From an uncultured Alphaproteobacteria bacterium (GTDB lineage: Bacteria > Pseudomonadota > Alphaproteobacteria > Caulobacterales > Caulobacteraceae): 64,000 nt of DNA. The stretch spans positions 1 to 64,000 of the forward strand of contig CAIJOB010000039.1 of assembly GCA_903822175.1 (NCBI GenBank), written 5' to 3'. Below are positions 46,082 through 53,824 of the stretch, piece after piece. How positions within the stretch are numbered: the first letter of the stretch is position 1; each line of letters starts with the position of its first letter. The position numbers and the translations under genes are program-made. The notes beneath the pieces are model-generated. The model saw only the letters and a program-made list of their open reading frames with translations, had not been told where the DNA came from and ran no database searches.

Positions 46082-46942
46082 CTAGATCCCGGTCAGGGGA
46101 TCGCCGTCGGTCATGGTCTGGCCGACCTGCAACAGGCTCGGGTCGTCGGGCGTGGAGTCGTCGGGCGCTGGGAGATCGGCGGCCGCGTGGGCCGTCGAGG
46201 GGACGTAGCCGCCGAGCTTGCCGCTGCTCTCGTACCAGTAGTTCGCATAGTCCTGCGGGGTGTGGCCGCCGACGCGGTCGTCCCAGGCACTGGAATGGCG
46301 GTCGTTGTTCGGGCCGTAGTATTCGGTGAAGAAGGCCTGGAAGACGTCGGGCCGATCCGTGAGAATCTGGTTCAGGGAGACGCCATCGTAGGTCGTGCGG
46401 CCGACCGGCGCTGCGGCGTCGTCCAGGGCCGGCGCGGCGGCGGAGCCCGACGGCTCGTAGGACGCCGAGCCGCCCATCTTGTTGTACCAGTAGAGGGCGT
46501 AGTCCTGCGCCGTGTGGCCGCCGACGCGGTCGTCCCAGGCGCTGGAATGGCGGTCGTTATTCGAGCCCCAATACTCGCTGTGGAACGCCGCCAGCACGTC
46601 GGGCCGGTCGTGCAGGATCTGATCGGCGGAGACCTCCGGCGCGGCGGCGGCCGCGGTGGTGGACGTTGTCAGGGGGAGCCCTGCGTAGGGCGTCCGTTCG
46701 TCATTGGCCGGGTTGATCCAGAGATCTTCGTGGCCCTGGTCGAGGGGCGCCGCGTCGGGTGTGGGATCGGGCGCCGTCGTTGCGGCCTCTGTGGGCTGGT
46801 CGGTGTTCTCGGCGACTTGCGCGGCCAGGGTGGCCGCCGTCTCCGGGGTCTCGACAGCCAAGGGCGCGATGGCCGAGGCTCTGACGGTCGCCTCGTCCTG
46901 CTCGTCGAATAGATCCGAATAGATATTCAATGCTGCGTTCAC
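46082..46942 (-). CDS. Unknown protein with two near-identical 50-residue repeats
   Basis: The 286-residue protein has an acidic, Thr/Ala-rich first third, no signal peptide, and two copies of a repeat: residues 108-157 and 192-240. Both contain QIL-DRPDV--AF--EY-G-NNDRHSSAWDDRVGGHT-QDYA-YWY, about 70% identical, separated by a variable linker; the C-terminus is again acidic. Aromatic, acidic and Asn/Asp-rich character suggests a ligand- or metal-binding surface module, but I recognise no family. GTG start with GGGGGC upstream. A short direct repeat (CCAAGTGTTC twice, 46950-46974) and a strongly AT-rich region lie upstream. Confidence 0.7.
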   Translation of the reverse strand: MNAALNIYSDLFDEQDEATVRASAIAPLAVETPETAATLAAQVAENTDQPTEAATTAPDPTPDAAPLDQGHEDLWINPANDERTPYAGLPLTTSTTAAAAAPEVSADQILHDRPDVLAAFHSEYWGSNNDRHSSAWDDRVGGHTAQDYALYWYNKMGGSASYEPSGSAAAPALDDAAAPVGRTTYDGVSLNQILTDRPDVFQAFFTEYYGPNNDRHSSAWDDRVGGHTPQDYANYWYESSGKLGGYVPSTAHAAADLPAPDDSTPDDPSLLQVGQTMTDGDPLTGI

Positions 46943-47209
46943 GACGCCCCCAAGTGTTCGCGCGCCAAGTGTTCAGCGTGAGGGCTGAAACTCGGGTCTG
47001 TGATTTTCGAATACAGACGGAGTCATTGACTAAAATACCTAGGTCGGGATCGATTTTATTTTATAAGAGATAAATATTATGAGATTTTTATCAGAATATA
47101 ATCTATCAGATGTACGATATTATTGAACATGTTCGGCGAGTAGGCTTCCAGTAGTCCCTGCGGCCGGCGACGGTTGCGGCAGGGCGTGACCTGGGCGCAG
47201 GCTGGCGGA
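46943..47209. other. AT-rich intergenic island
   Basis: Between divergent genes. Bases 47041-47130 contain only 22 G or C in 90 (my count), in a chromosome otherwise near two-thirds GC. It includes TATAAG- and AATATT-like runs that could form promoters or a nucleoid-protein site, and CCAAGTGTTC repeated twice at 46950-46959 and 46965-46974. No ORF or RNA is evident. Confidence 0.7.
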
Positions 47210-47578
47210 ATGAAGAAGATCGACCCCGCCTCGCCGCCGCCGGCCTCGGTCGACGGCTATATCGAAGGCTGCAGGCCGGAGGTTCAGGCGGTGCTGCGGG
47301 AGATCCGGGCGACGATCCGGCGCGCGGCGCCCAAGGCCACCGAACGGCTGAGCTACAACATGCCGACCTTCTTCATGGGCCGGGTGCTGGTCCACTACGG
47401 CGCCTTCAAGGGACACATCGGGCTGTTTCCGCCGGTGCGGGATCCGGAGCTGCAGGACCGGGTCGCGCCCTATCGCGGCGAGAAGGGGAACCTCAGGTTT
47501 CCCCTCGACCAGCCGATCCCCTACGAGCTGATCGGCGAGATCGTGGCCGCGCGGGTCAGGGCGGCGTCCACGCGCTGA
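47210..47578 (+). CDS. DUF1801/YdhG family protein
   Basis: A 122-residue member of the DUF1801 (YdhG, iron-chaperone-like) family: SVDGYIEGCRPEVQAVLREIRATIRRAAPKATERLSYNMPTFFMGRVLVHYGAFKGHIGLFP, ending with GNLRFPLDQPIPYELIGEIV. These proteins are small, cytosolic and of uncertain function, often with a frataxin-like fold. I start at the ATG at 47210 where family similarity begins (GGCGGA upstream), rather than 36 bases earlier. Confidence 0.85.
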   Translation: MKKIDPASPPPASVDGYIEGCRPEVQAVLREIRATIRRAAPKATERLSYNMPTFFMGRVLVHYGAFKGHIGLFPPVRDPELQDRVAPYRGEKGNLRFPLDQPIPYELIGEIVAARVRAASTR

Positions 47579-47659
47579 GGGCGCGGTTGGGCGTACACGG
47601 TATTTGACCTGGGCTCGGGCGCGGGTTCACGCTTCGCGGCGATCCTCGGGAGGATGCCC

Positions 47660-48007
47660 ATGCGTCTTGCCATCTCGATGCCTGTCCTGGCCGCCGGCCT
47701 GGCGATCGCCGGCGCGGCCGCTGACGCCGCCAGGGCCCAGATGATGAACCAGATGGGCGCGATGGGTCAGGGCATGATGATGGGAACCCAGCCTTCGGCC
47801 AGCTCCGCCTATGGCGCAGGCGTTGACGGGGCGCGGTTTCCGACCGCCCAGGAGCGCTATGCGGCGAAGATCGTGGCGCTGCGGCAGAAGATGCAGAAGC
47901 TGACCCAGCAGGACGGCGGCCAGCTCTCGGCGGAGCATAAGGCCAGCCTGCAGCGCGAGCTGGACGGCGTGAACAGGAGCTTCGGGATCAAGCCGGCGGC
48001 CGGCTAG
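47660..48007 (+). CDS. Small exported protein, paralog 1 of 3
   Basis: The 115-residue product has a signal peptide (MRLAISMPVLAAGLAIAGAAADAARA), a Met-rich segment (QMMNQMGAMGQGMMMG) and a helical C-terminus ERYAAKIVALRQKMQKLTQQDGGQLSAEHKASLQRELDGVNRSFGIK. That C-terminal pattern (KV-AL...QDGG-L--EH-ASLQ-E---NR-YG-K) is shared with the next two genes. GGGAGG 6 bases before ATG 47660 decides the start over ATG 47654. Function unknown; the Met-rich part could bind copper. Confidence 0.6.
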   Translation: MRLAISMPVLAAGLAIAGAAADAARAQMMNQMGAMGQGMMMGTQPSASSAYGAGVDGARFPTAQERYAAKIVALRQKMQKLTQQDGGQLSAEHKASLQRELDGVNRSFGIKPAAG

Positions 48008-48091
48008 CGCACGACAGTTTGAACGCCGCCGGCTTGACCTTGGCCGAACGTTGGTGTGTCTCTTATGCGAACGTTATGTCGGAGACCGCAG

Positions 48092-48412
48092 ATGGGGATA
48101 CTGATTGTCACGGTCGCCACCGCCGCCGCCCTGGCCGCCGCGGCCCCAGCCTCCGCCCAGATGTTGACCGCCACCGGCGGGACTCCGTCGGGGGAGGGCC
48201 AAGCCTCGGCCGGCAGCCCCTCGGGCAGCCTGGGCCTGTCGAAGTTCTATCTGCAGAAGGTCACGGCCCTCAGCTACAGGATCGTTGAGGTTCGCGCGCA
48301 GGATGGCGGCACGCTGACGCCGGAGCATCTCGCCAGCCTGCAACACGAATTCAACCGGTTGAACCGCCAGTACGACGTCAAGACCCCGTTCCGCGTCAGA
48401 GCGTCGGCGTAG
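48092..48412 (+). CDS. Small exported protein, paralog 2 of 3
   Basis: The 106-residue product has a signal peptide (MGILIVTVATAAALAAAAPASAQ) and the paralog C-terminus KVTALSYRIVEVRAQDGGTLTPEHLASLQHEFNRLNRQYDVK. A Gly/Ser-rich linker lies between. I chose ATG 48092, 9 bases after GGAG, though two earlier starts exist. The three paralogs lie in the same direction with gaps of 85 and 28 bases. Function unknown. Confidence 0.6.
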   Translation: MGILIVTVATAAALAAAAPASAQMLTATGGTPSGEGQASAGSPSGSLGLSKFYLQKVTALSYRIVEVRAQDGGTLTPEHLASLQHEFNRLNRQYDVKTPFRVRASA

Positions 48413-48440
48413 GCGTAGGCGCCAGAAGAGGATTGCAGGC

Positions 48441-48761
48441 ATGAGACACGGTCTTTTCGCCCTGGCGACCGCCGCGGCTCTCGCCCTCGCAGCTCCGGCC
48501 TTCGCCCAGCTGGGAACCTCCGTCGGCGAAGGATTTGCGGGCTATGTCAATCCGAGCCAGCCCGATGCCGGGCCGGACGGCGCCGGCCTGCCCAAGAGCT
48601 ACATGAAGAAGGTCACCGACCTCAGCTTCAAGGTCCTGGAACAGCGCCGCGAGGACGGCGGCAGGCTGACCCCTGAGCATCTCGCCATGCTGCAACGCCA
48701 ATTCGACCGGCTGAACCATTCGTACGGCCTGCGGTCCTCGCTGCGCCTCAGCGGAGCGTAA
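48441..48761 (+). CDS. Small exported protein, paralog 3 of 3
   Basis: The 106-residue product has a signal peptide (MRHGLFALATAAALALAAPAFAQ), a short linker and the C-terminus KVTDLSFKVLEQRREDGGRLTPEHLAMLQRQFDRLNHSYGLR, about half identical to paralog 2. Conserved residues EDGG, L-PEH and LQ-x-F-x-RLN point to a small helical hairpin. GAGGA lies 9 bases before the ATG. Function unknown. Confidence 0.65.
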   Translation: MRHGLFALATAAALALAAPAFAQLGTSVGEGFAGYVNPSQPDAGPDGAGLPKSYMKKVTDLSFKVLEQRREDGGRLTPEHLAMLQRQFDRLNHSYGLRSSLRLSGA

Positions 48762-48813
48762 GCCTCCAAAGCCAAAGGCGTTTGCCTTCGCCGCCCTGGC
48801 GGGCCGCGCCGCG

Positions 48814-49470
48814 CTATTTCGGGGCGTAGGCGGTCAGGAAGTTGGTGACGGCCGACTGTACTTCGGTCTCGATCCGCTCCGGCGTGGGCTCGGGTTCGAG
48901 GCCAAGGACCCGGCGGAAGAACAGCTCGCCCTTCAGCAGGATCGCCAGCACGCCGGCGGCGTGCACCGGATCGGGCGCGCTGATCTCGCCGCGCGCGTGG
49001 GCCTTGGCCAGGTAGGCGGCCAGCCGCTCGGTCCCGACCTGCGGCCCGGCTTCGTCGAAGCGGCGCGCCAGTTCCGGGTTGCGCCGCGATTCCTCGATGA
49101 TCAGCTGCATGGTCCGCACGCTCTGGTCCGAGGACATGGCGGTGACCATTTCGCGGCCCAGGTCGATGAGGGTCGTGCGGATATCGGCGCCTTCCTCCTC
49201 GAGCATCAGCAGCTTTTCGATCACCTGGCACTGGTCGGCGATGATCGCGTCGAACAGGTCTTCCTTGTTCTTGAAGTAGGCATAGAGGGTGGCCTTCGAG
49301 CCCCCCAGCCGCGCCGCGATGGTCGACATGGTGGCGGCGTTGAAGCCCTCCTCAAAGAAGACATCGCGGGCGACCTGCACGATGCGGTCGCGCCGCTGAT
49401 CGCGGATCGCCTGCGACATGCTCTGGGGCGCGCATTCGGAAACGCTGGGCGTGGAAACGGGCGAATTCAT
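48814..49470 (-). CDS. TetR family repressor of the adjacent efflux operon
   Basis: The 218-residue TetR-type regulator has an N-terminal helix-turn-helix (VQVARDVFFEEGFNAATMSTIAARLGGSKATLYAYFKNKEDLF, about 31-75) and a variable ligand-binding domain ending in KGELFFRRVLGLEPEPTPERIE. It is divergent from the OMF-MFP-DHA2 efflux operon, and two inverted operator copies flank the promoter between them, so it likely represses itself and the pump until a drug is bound. A second start is possible at codon 18. Confidence 0.92.
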   Translation of the reverse strand: MNSPVSTPSVSECAPQSMSQAIRDQRRDRIVQVARDVFFEEGFNAATMSTIAARLGGSKATLYAYFKNKEDLFDAIIADQCQVIEKLLMLEEEGADIRTTLIDLGREMVTAMSSDQSVRTMQLIIEESRRNPELARRFDEAGPQVGTERLAAYLAKAHARGEISAPDPVHAAGVLAILLKGELFFRRVLGLEPEPTPERIETEVQSAVTNFLTAYAPK

Positions 49471-49477
49471 AAATCGT

Positions 49478-49493
49478 ACCGTACCGTACAGTT
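49478..49493. promoter_or_regulatory. TetR operator copy 1
   Basis: ACCGTACCGTACAGTT, the exact reverse complement of the copy at 49539. The core CCGTACCGTACAG is itself an imperfect palindrome (10 of 13 positions). It lies 8 bases upstream of the tetR start, so a bound repressor would block tetR transcription or elongation. Confidence 0.75.
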
Positions 49494-49498
49494 TTCCC

Positions 49499-49530
49499 TT
49501 GACGCAAGGCTTTTGACCGTACCATAGATT
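49499..49530 (+). promoter_or_regulatory. Candidate promoter of the efflux operon
   Basis: TTGACG at 49499-49504 as -35, with a -10 such as CCATAG/TACCAT 15-17 bases on (about 49520-49530). A third partial operator-like motif CCGTACCA overlaps this region (49518-49525). The promoter lies between the two full operator copies. Confidence 0.45.
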
Positions 49531-49538
49531 GAAAAATG

Positions 49539-49554
49539 AACTGTACGGTACGGT
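49539..49554. promoter_or_regulatory. TetR operator copy 2
   Basis: AACTGTACGGTACGGT, the inverted copy of 49478-49493. It would lie just downstream of the efflux promoter start, a position suited to repression. An ATG at 49536 reads through it (MNCTVRF), but this is not the likely translation start. Confidence 0.75.
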
Positions 49555-49580
49555 TCTATTTCACACCGATGGGCTTTGCG

Positions 49581-51017
49581 ATGAGGTTGATTTTTTCGGG
49601 CCGCCGCCTGGTTTCACTGACGGGCGGCGTCGCGATGGCGGCCCTGCTGACCGCGTGCGCCACGGTTCCGCCAACAGGGAAGATGGTGACGCCGACGGCG
49701 ATCGCCAGTCTGCAGAGCCAAGAAAGCCTGGCCGCGCCGCAGAGCGCCTGGCCGGCTGACGGCTGGTGGAAGGCCTATGGCGACGGCCAGCTCGACGGGC
49801 TGATCGACGAAGCCCTGGCCCGGTCGCCGGACCTTGCCGCCGCCCGCGCGCGCCTGGCCAAGGCCGACGCCCTGGCCGGCCAGAGCCGCGCGGCGCTTAG
49901 CCCGCAGCTCAGCGCCGAGGGCTCAGTGCAGACGGTGAAGCAGAGCTACAACAACGGCTTCCCGGCGGCCTTTGTGCCCAAGGGCTATCGTGACAGCGCC
50001 CGCGCGGCGCTGGACTTCAGCTACGACCTCGACCTGTGGGGCGGCAAGCGCGCGGCGCTGCGGGCCGCGGTCGGTCAGGCCAAGGCCGCCGAGGTCGACA
50101 GCCAGGCCGCGCGTCTGGCGCTGTCGGCGGGCGTGGCCGAAGCCTATGGCGACCTGGCCCAGGGCCACGCCGATCTCGACGCCGCCCGCGACGCGATGCG
50201 GATCCGCCAGGAGACCCTGAAGCTGATCGACAGCCGGCTCGCCAGTCGGCTGGAAAACCGCGGCGCCCTGCTGCGCGCCCAGTCCGAGGTCGCGACGGCT
50301 ACCGCCCAGGTCGCGGCCATCGAGGAATCCGTGGCGCTCACCCGCAACCGCCTCGCCGCCCTGATGGGCGAGGGACCGGACCGGGGGCTGACGATCCAGC
50401 GTCCCGAGGCGAGCAGCCTGCGCGCGCTGGGTCTGCCGGCCGATGTGCGGGTGGCCCTGGTCGGTCGCCGTCCGGACCTGGCGGCGGCGCGCCTGCGGGC
50501 CGAAGCCGCCGGTCAGAAGATCAAGGCCGCCAAGGCCGACTTCTACCCGAACATCCAGCTCTCGGCCTATTTCGGCCTGCAGAGCCTGGGCCTGAACGCC
50601 TTCAGCAAGAGCGGCTCGGACATCGGCGGCATCGGCCCGGCGATCACCCTGCCAATTTTCGACGGCGGACGCCTGCGCGCGGCCTACGGCGCGGCGGGCG
50701 CGGACTATGACGCCGCGGTGGCCGACTATGACGGGACGCTGGTGCGGGCGCTGCGCGAGGTGGCTGACGCCGCCGCCAGCAGCCGCTCGCTGAGCGTCCG
50801 GCTCGACCAGAGCCGCAAGGCGCTGGACGCCTCGCGGCAGGCGCACGACATCGCCCTGCAGCGCTATCGCGGCGGCCTTTCCAACTACCTCGACGTGCTC
50901 ACGGCGGAAGACGCCCTGATCGCCGACCAGCGCGCGGTGGCCGACCTCCAGGCCCGTGGTTTCCTGCTCGATATCGCTCTGACCCGCGCGCTGGGCGGCG
51001 GGTTTACCTCCGCCTGA
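49581..51017 (+). CDS. Outer-membrane factor lipoprotein of the efflux pump (NodT/OprM type)
   Basis: Outer-membrane channel of a tripartite pump. From ATG 49581 the protein has 478 residues and a lipoprotein signal ending LLTAC, giving a lipidated Cys near residue 26; ATG 49569 is an alternative. Two OEP repeats follow with the usual patterns (SPDLAAARARLAKADALAGQSRAALSPQLS at the front, and VALVGRRPDLAAARLRAEAAGQKIKAAKADFYPNIQLSAYFG). FDLDLWGGKRA-like YDLDLWGGKRAALRAAVGQ is the family core. It forms an operon with the fusion protein and inner-membrane pump. Confidence 0.9.
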   Translation: MRLIFSGRRLVSLTGGVAMAALLTACATVPPTGKMVTPTAIASLQSQESLAAPQSAWPADGWWKAYGDGQLDGLIDEALARSPDLAAARARLAKADALAGQSRAALSPQLSAEGSVQTVKQSYNNGFPAAFVPKGYRDSARAALDFSYDLDLWGGKRAALRAAVGQAKAAEVDSQAARLALSAGVAEAYGDLAQGHADLDAARDAMRIRQETLKLIDSRLASRLENRGALLRAQSEVATATAQVAAIEESVALTRNRLAALMGEGPDRGLTIQRPEASSLRALGLPADVRVALVGRRPDLAAARLRAEAAGQKIKAAKADFYPNIQLSAYFGLQSLGLNAFSKSGSDIGGIGPAITLPIFDGGRLRAAYGAAGADYDAAVADYDGTLVRALREVADAAASSRSLSVRLDQSRKALDASRQAHDIALQRYRGGLSNYLDVLTAEDALIADQRAVADLQARGFLLDIALTRALGGGFTSA

Positions 51018-51080
51018 CCGCCTCCGCTTTTCCACCCGCCTCCCTCCCCAAACGTCCTCCCCCCATAAGGCCTCCCCGCC

Positions 51081-52211
51081 ATGTACGACGCTGAAGAACC
51101 CCAAGCTGAAATCGCCGCCGCCGCTGTGGCGCCCGCCGTCCCACCCGCCGCCGAACCCAAGGCGGCCATCGCGCCGGCCAAGCGCGGCCGCCTGTTCGCC
51201 ATGTTGGGCGGCGTGGTCGCCGTCGCGGCGATCGGCGTCGGCGCCTGGACGCTCATCGAAGGTGGCAAGCACGTGAAGACCGACAACGCCTATGTGGACG
51301 CCGCCACCGCCCAGGTGACGCCGCTGACCGCCGCGGCGGTGACCGCGGTGCCGGTGATCAACACCCAGGTGGTGAAGGTCGGCCAGCCGCTGGTGGTCCT
51401 CGACGACGCCGACGCGCGCCTGGCGCTGGCGCGCGCCGAGGCGGACCTCTCGCAGACCGAGCACAAGGTGGTCGGCTACCACGCCAACGATGGCGCGCTG
51501 GGCGCCGAGATCGCCAGCCGCGCGGCGCAGGTGCAGAGCGCCCGGTCGAACCTCGACCGCGCCCACACAGACTACGACCGCCGCAAGGGCCTCGACGCCA
51601 ATGGCGCGATCTCCGGCGAGGAGCTGACGCAATCCCGCAACGCGCTGGACAACGCCCAGGCCGCCGTGCTCGCCGCCGTCGCCCAGCAGCGCGCCGCCGA
51701 AGGCCAGCGGGCGGTGAACAGCGCGCTGATCTCCGGCGCCGGCGAGAACCCTGAAGTCGCCGCCGCCCGCGTGCGGGTGGACGAGGCGCGCCTTGAGCTC
51801 GCCCGCACGGTGATCCGCGCGCCCATCGACGGCGTGGTCGCCAAGAACGATGTGCAGATCGGCCAGCGCGTCCAGGTCGGCGTGCCGCTGATGAGCATCG
51901 TGCCGGTCGACCAGGCCTATGTGAACGCCAACTTCAAGGAGCAGCAGCTGCGCAAGGTCCGCAACGGCCAGCCGGTGGTCCTGACCTCCGACCTCTACGG
52001 CGGCGGCGTGAAATACCACGGCACGGTGACCGGCGTGTCCGGCGGCACGGGCTCAGCCTTCGCGGTGATCCCGGCCCAGAACGCCACCGGCAACTGGATC
52101 AAGGTGGTGCAGCGCCTGCCGGTGCGGATCGCCGTCGATCCGACCGAGTTGAAGGCCCACCCCTTGCGGGTCGGCATGTCGATGAACGCCTCGATCACCA
52201 CCGGCCGCTGA
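51081..52211 (+). CDS. HlyD/EmrA-type membrane fusion protein
   Basis: Periplasmic adaptor. The 376-residue protein has one N-terminal membrane helix (about 40-58, LFAMLGGVVAVAAIGVGAWTLI), a lipoyl-like segment (KHVKTDNAYVDAATAQVTPL), a helical hairpin with Ala-rich coiled coil (about 125-215), and a beta-barrel part ending with TVIRAPIDGVVAKNDVQIGQRVQVGVPLMSIVP. KTDNAYVD is the EmrA signature. It links the inner-membrane pump to the OMF. Confidence 0.92.
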   Translation: MYDAEEPQAEIAAAAVAPAVPPAAEPKAAIAPAKRGRLFAMLGGVVAVAAIGVGAWTLIEGGKHVKTDNAYVDAATAQVTPLTAAAVTAVPVINTQVVKVGQPLVVLDDADARLALARAEADLSQTEHKVVGYHANDGALGAEIASRAAQVQSARSNLDRAHTDYDRRKGLDANGAISGEELTQSRNALDNAQAAVLAAVAQQRAAEGQRAVNSALISGAGENPEVAAARVRVDEARLELARTVIRAPIDGVVAKNDVQIGQRVQVGVPLMSIVPVDQAYVNANFKEQQLRKVRNGQPVVLTSDLYGGGVKYHGTVTGVSGGTGSAFAVIPAQNATGNWIKVVQRLPVRIAVDPTELKAHPLRVGMSMNASITTGR

Positions 52212-52230
52212 GCCCTAGGGACACCTCGCC

Positions 52231-53769
52231 ATGGCGACGCAAGCAGTTAAGACAAAGGGCGCCCCGCTGACTGGCGGGGCCCTGTGGGCCGCCGGCGTGC
52301 TGCTGGCGCTCGCCAACTTTGTGGCCGTGCTGGACCTCAGCATCGCCAATGTCTCGGTGCCGAACATCTCCGGCGCGCTGGGCGCCTCGACCAGCCAGGG
52401 CGTGTGGATCATCACCTCCTACGCCGTGGCCGAAGCGATCACCGTGCCGCTGACCGGCTGGCTGGCCGGGCGGTTCGGGGCCGTGCGGACCTTCGCCACG
52501 GCGCTGATCGGCTTTGGCCTGGCCTCGGCGCTCTGCGGCCTTGCGCCATCGCTGGGGTTCCTGGTGGCGTTCCGGGTGATCCAGGGCGTCTGCGGCGGGC
52601 CGTTGATGGCGCTGTCGCAGACCCTGCTGCTGCAGATCTTCCCGCCCAAGCAACAGCCTGCGGCCATGGGCCTGTGGGCGGTGACCACCCTGGTCGCGCC
52701 GGTCTGCGGCCCGATCCTGGGCGGCTATCTGTGCGACACCTTCGGCTGGGGCTCGATCTTCATGGTCAATGTGCCGGTGGCGATCCTCGCCGGCTTTCTC
52801 GTCTGGCGCACGCTCTCCCGCTACGAGGGCGAGACGCGCCGGGCGCCGTTCGACGCGGTGGGCCTGGGCCTGTTGATCGTCTGGATCGCGGCCCTGCAGA
52901 TCCTGCTGGACCTGGGCAAGCAGCTGGACTGGTTCCAGTCCCCGACCATCGTCGCCCTGGCGGTCACCGCGGCCATCGGTTTCGCCGCCTTCCTGATCTG
53001 GGAGCTGACCGAGAAGAACCCGATCGTGAACCTGAGGGTGTTCCGCCACCGGGGCTTCTCAGCCTCGATGGTCACCCTGACCCTGACCATGGGCGCCTTC
53101 TTCGCCACCAACGTCCTGACCCCGCTCTGGCTGCAGTCGAACATGGGCTACACGGCCACCTGGGCCGGCTACATCACCGGGCTGATCGGCATCCTGGCCA
53201 TCGTCAGCGCGCCGATCACCGCCCAGGCCATGACCAAGATGGACCCGCGCCGCATCCTGTTCGCCGGCGTCGCCTGGCTGGCGTTCACAACCTTCATGCG
53301 CAGCCATGAGATGTCGCAGATGACCTTCTGGCAGATCGGGATCTGGCTGTTCGTGGCGGGCGCGGCGATGCCGATGTTCTTCCTGCCGGTGACGACGGTG
53401 GCGCTGGGCGCTGTCGATCCGTCGGAGACCGCCGACGCGTCCGGCCTGCTGAACTTCCTGCGCACGGTGGCCGGCGCGGTGGCGACCTCGATCGTCAGCA
53501 CGGTCTGGGAGAACAACGCCACCCGCAACCACGCCGACCTCGCCGCCACCATGCCGCATGCCCAGACGACAGTGGACAGCCTGACCGGCCCGACGATGAA
53601 CGCCGGGGCGGCGCTGGCCACGGTCAACGACATGGTCGGCGGCCAGGCGGTGATGCTGGCCACCAACCAGCTGTTCCTGGCCTGCGCCATCGTGTTTGCG
53701 ATCGCCGCGGCCCTGGTCTGGATCACGCCGCGTCCGCCCGCCAACGTCGACACCAGCGCCGCGCACTAG
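52231..53769 (+). CDS. DHA2 family drug:H+ antiporter (EmrB type)
   Basis: Inner-membrane pump with about 14 predicted membrane segments in 512 residues. It shows the DHA2 motif A region near WIITSYAVAEAITVPLTGWLAGRFGAVR, the conserved Asp in VAVLDLSIANVSVPNI (helix 1), and GPILGGYL (antiporter motif C). It would expel hydrophobic drugs or acids to the outside through the adaptor and OMF. Its expression is probably controlled by the adjacent TetR. The C-terminal PRPPANVDTSAAH is polar. Confidence 0.93.
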   Translation: MATQAVKTKGAPLTGGALWAAGVLLALANFVAVLDLSIANVSVPNISGALGASTSQGVWIITSYAVAEAITVPLTGWLAGRFGAVRTFATALIGFGLASALCGLAPSLGFLVAFRVIQGVCGGPLMALSQTLLLQIFPPKQQPAAMGLWAVTTLVAPVCGPILGGYLCDTFGWGSIFMVNVPVAILAGFLVWRTLSRYEGETRRAPFDAVGLGLLIVWIAALQILLDLGKQLDWFQSPTIVALAVTAAIGFAAFLIWELTEKNPIVNLRVFRHRGFSASMVTLTLTMGAFFATNVLTPLWLQSNMGYTATWAGYITGLIGILAIVSAPITAQAMTKMDPRRILFAGVAWLAFTTFMRSHEMSQMTFWQIGIWLFVAGAAMPMFFLPVTTVALGAVDPSETADASGLLNFLRTVAGAVATSIVSTVWENNATRNHADLAATMPHAQTTVDSLTGPTMNAGAALATVNDMVGGQAVMLATNQLFLACAIVFAIAAALVWITPRPPANVDTSAAH

Positions 53770-53824
53770 GCTTGCGCGCGAAGCTGTTTGCGCTGGCCGG
53801 CCTGGCGGTCGAAAATGGCCGCTC

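Noticed and set aside
49536..49580. Efflux OMF start at ATG 49536
   Set aside because: It would encode MNCTVRFYF through the operator copy, and the lipoprotein signal peptide fits the later ATG at 49569 or 49581.
49923..52019. Long minus-strand open frame (698 codons)
   Set aside because: Antisense to the efflux OMF and fusion protein genes, which have clear family motifs. Composition is low-complexity and typical of shadow frames.
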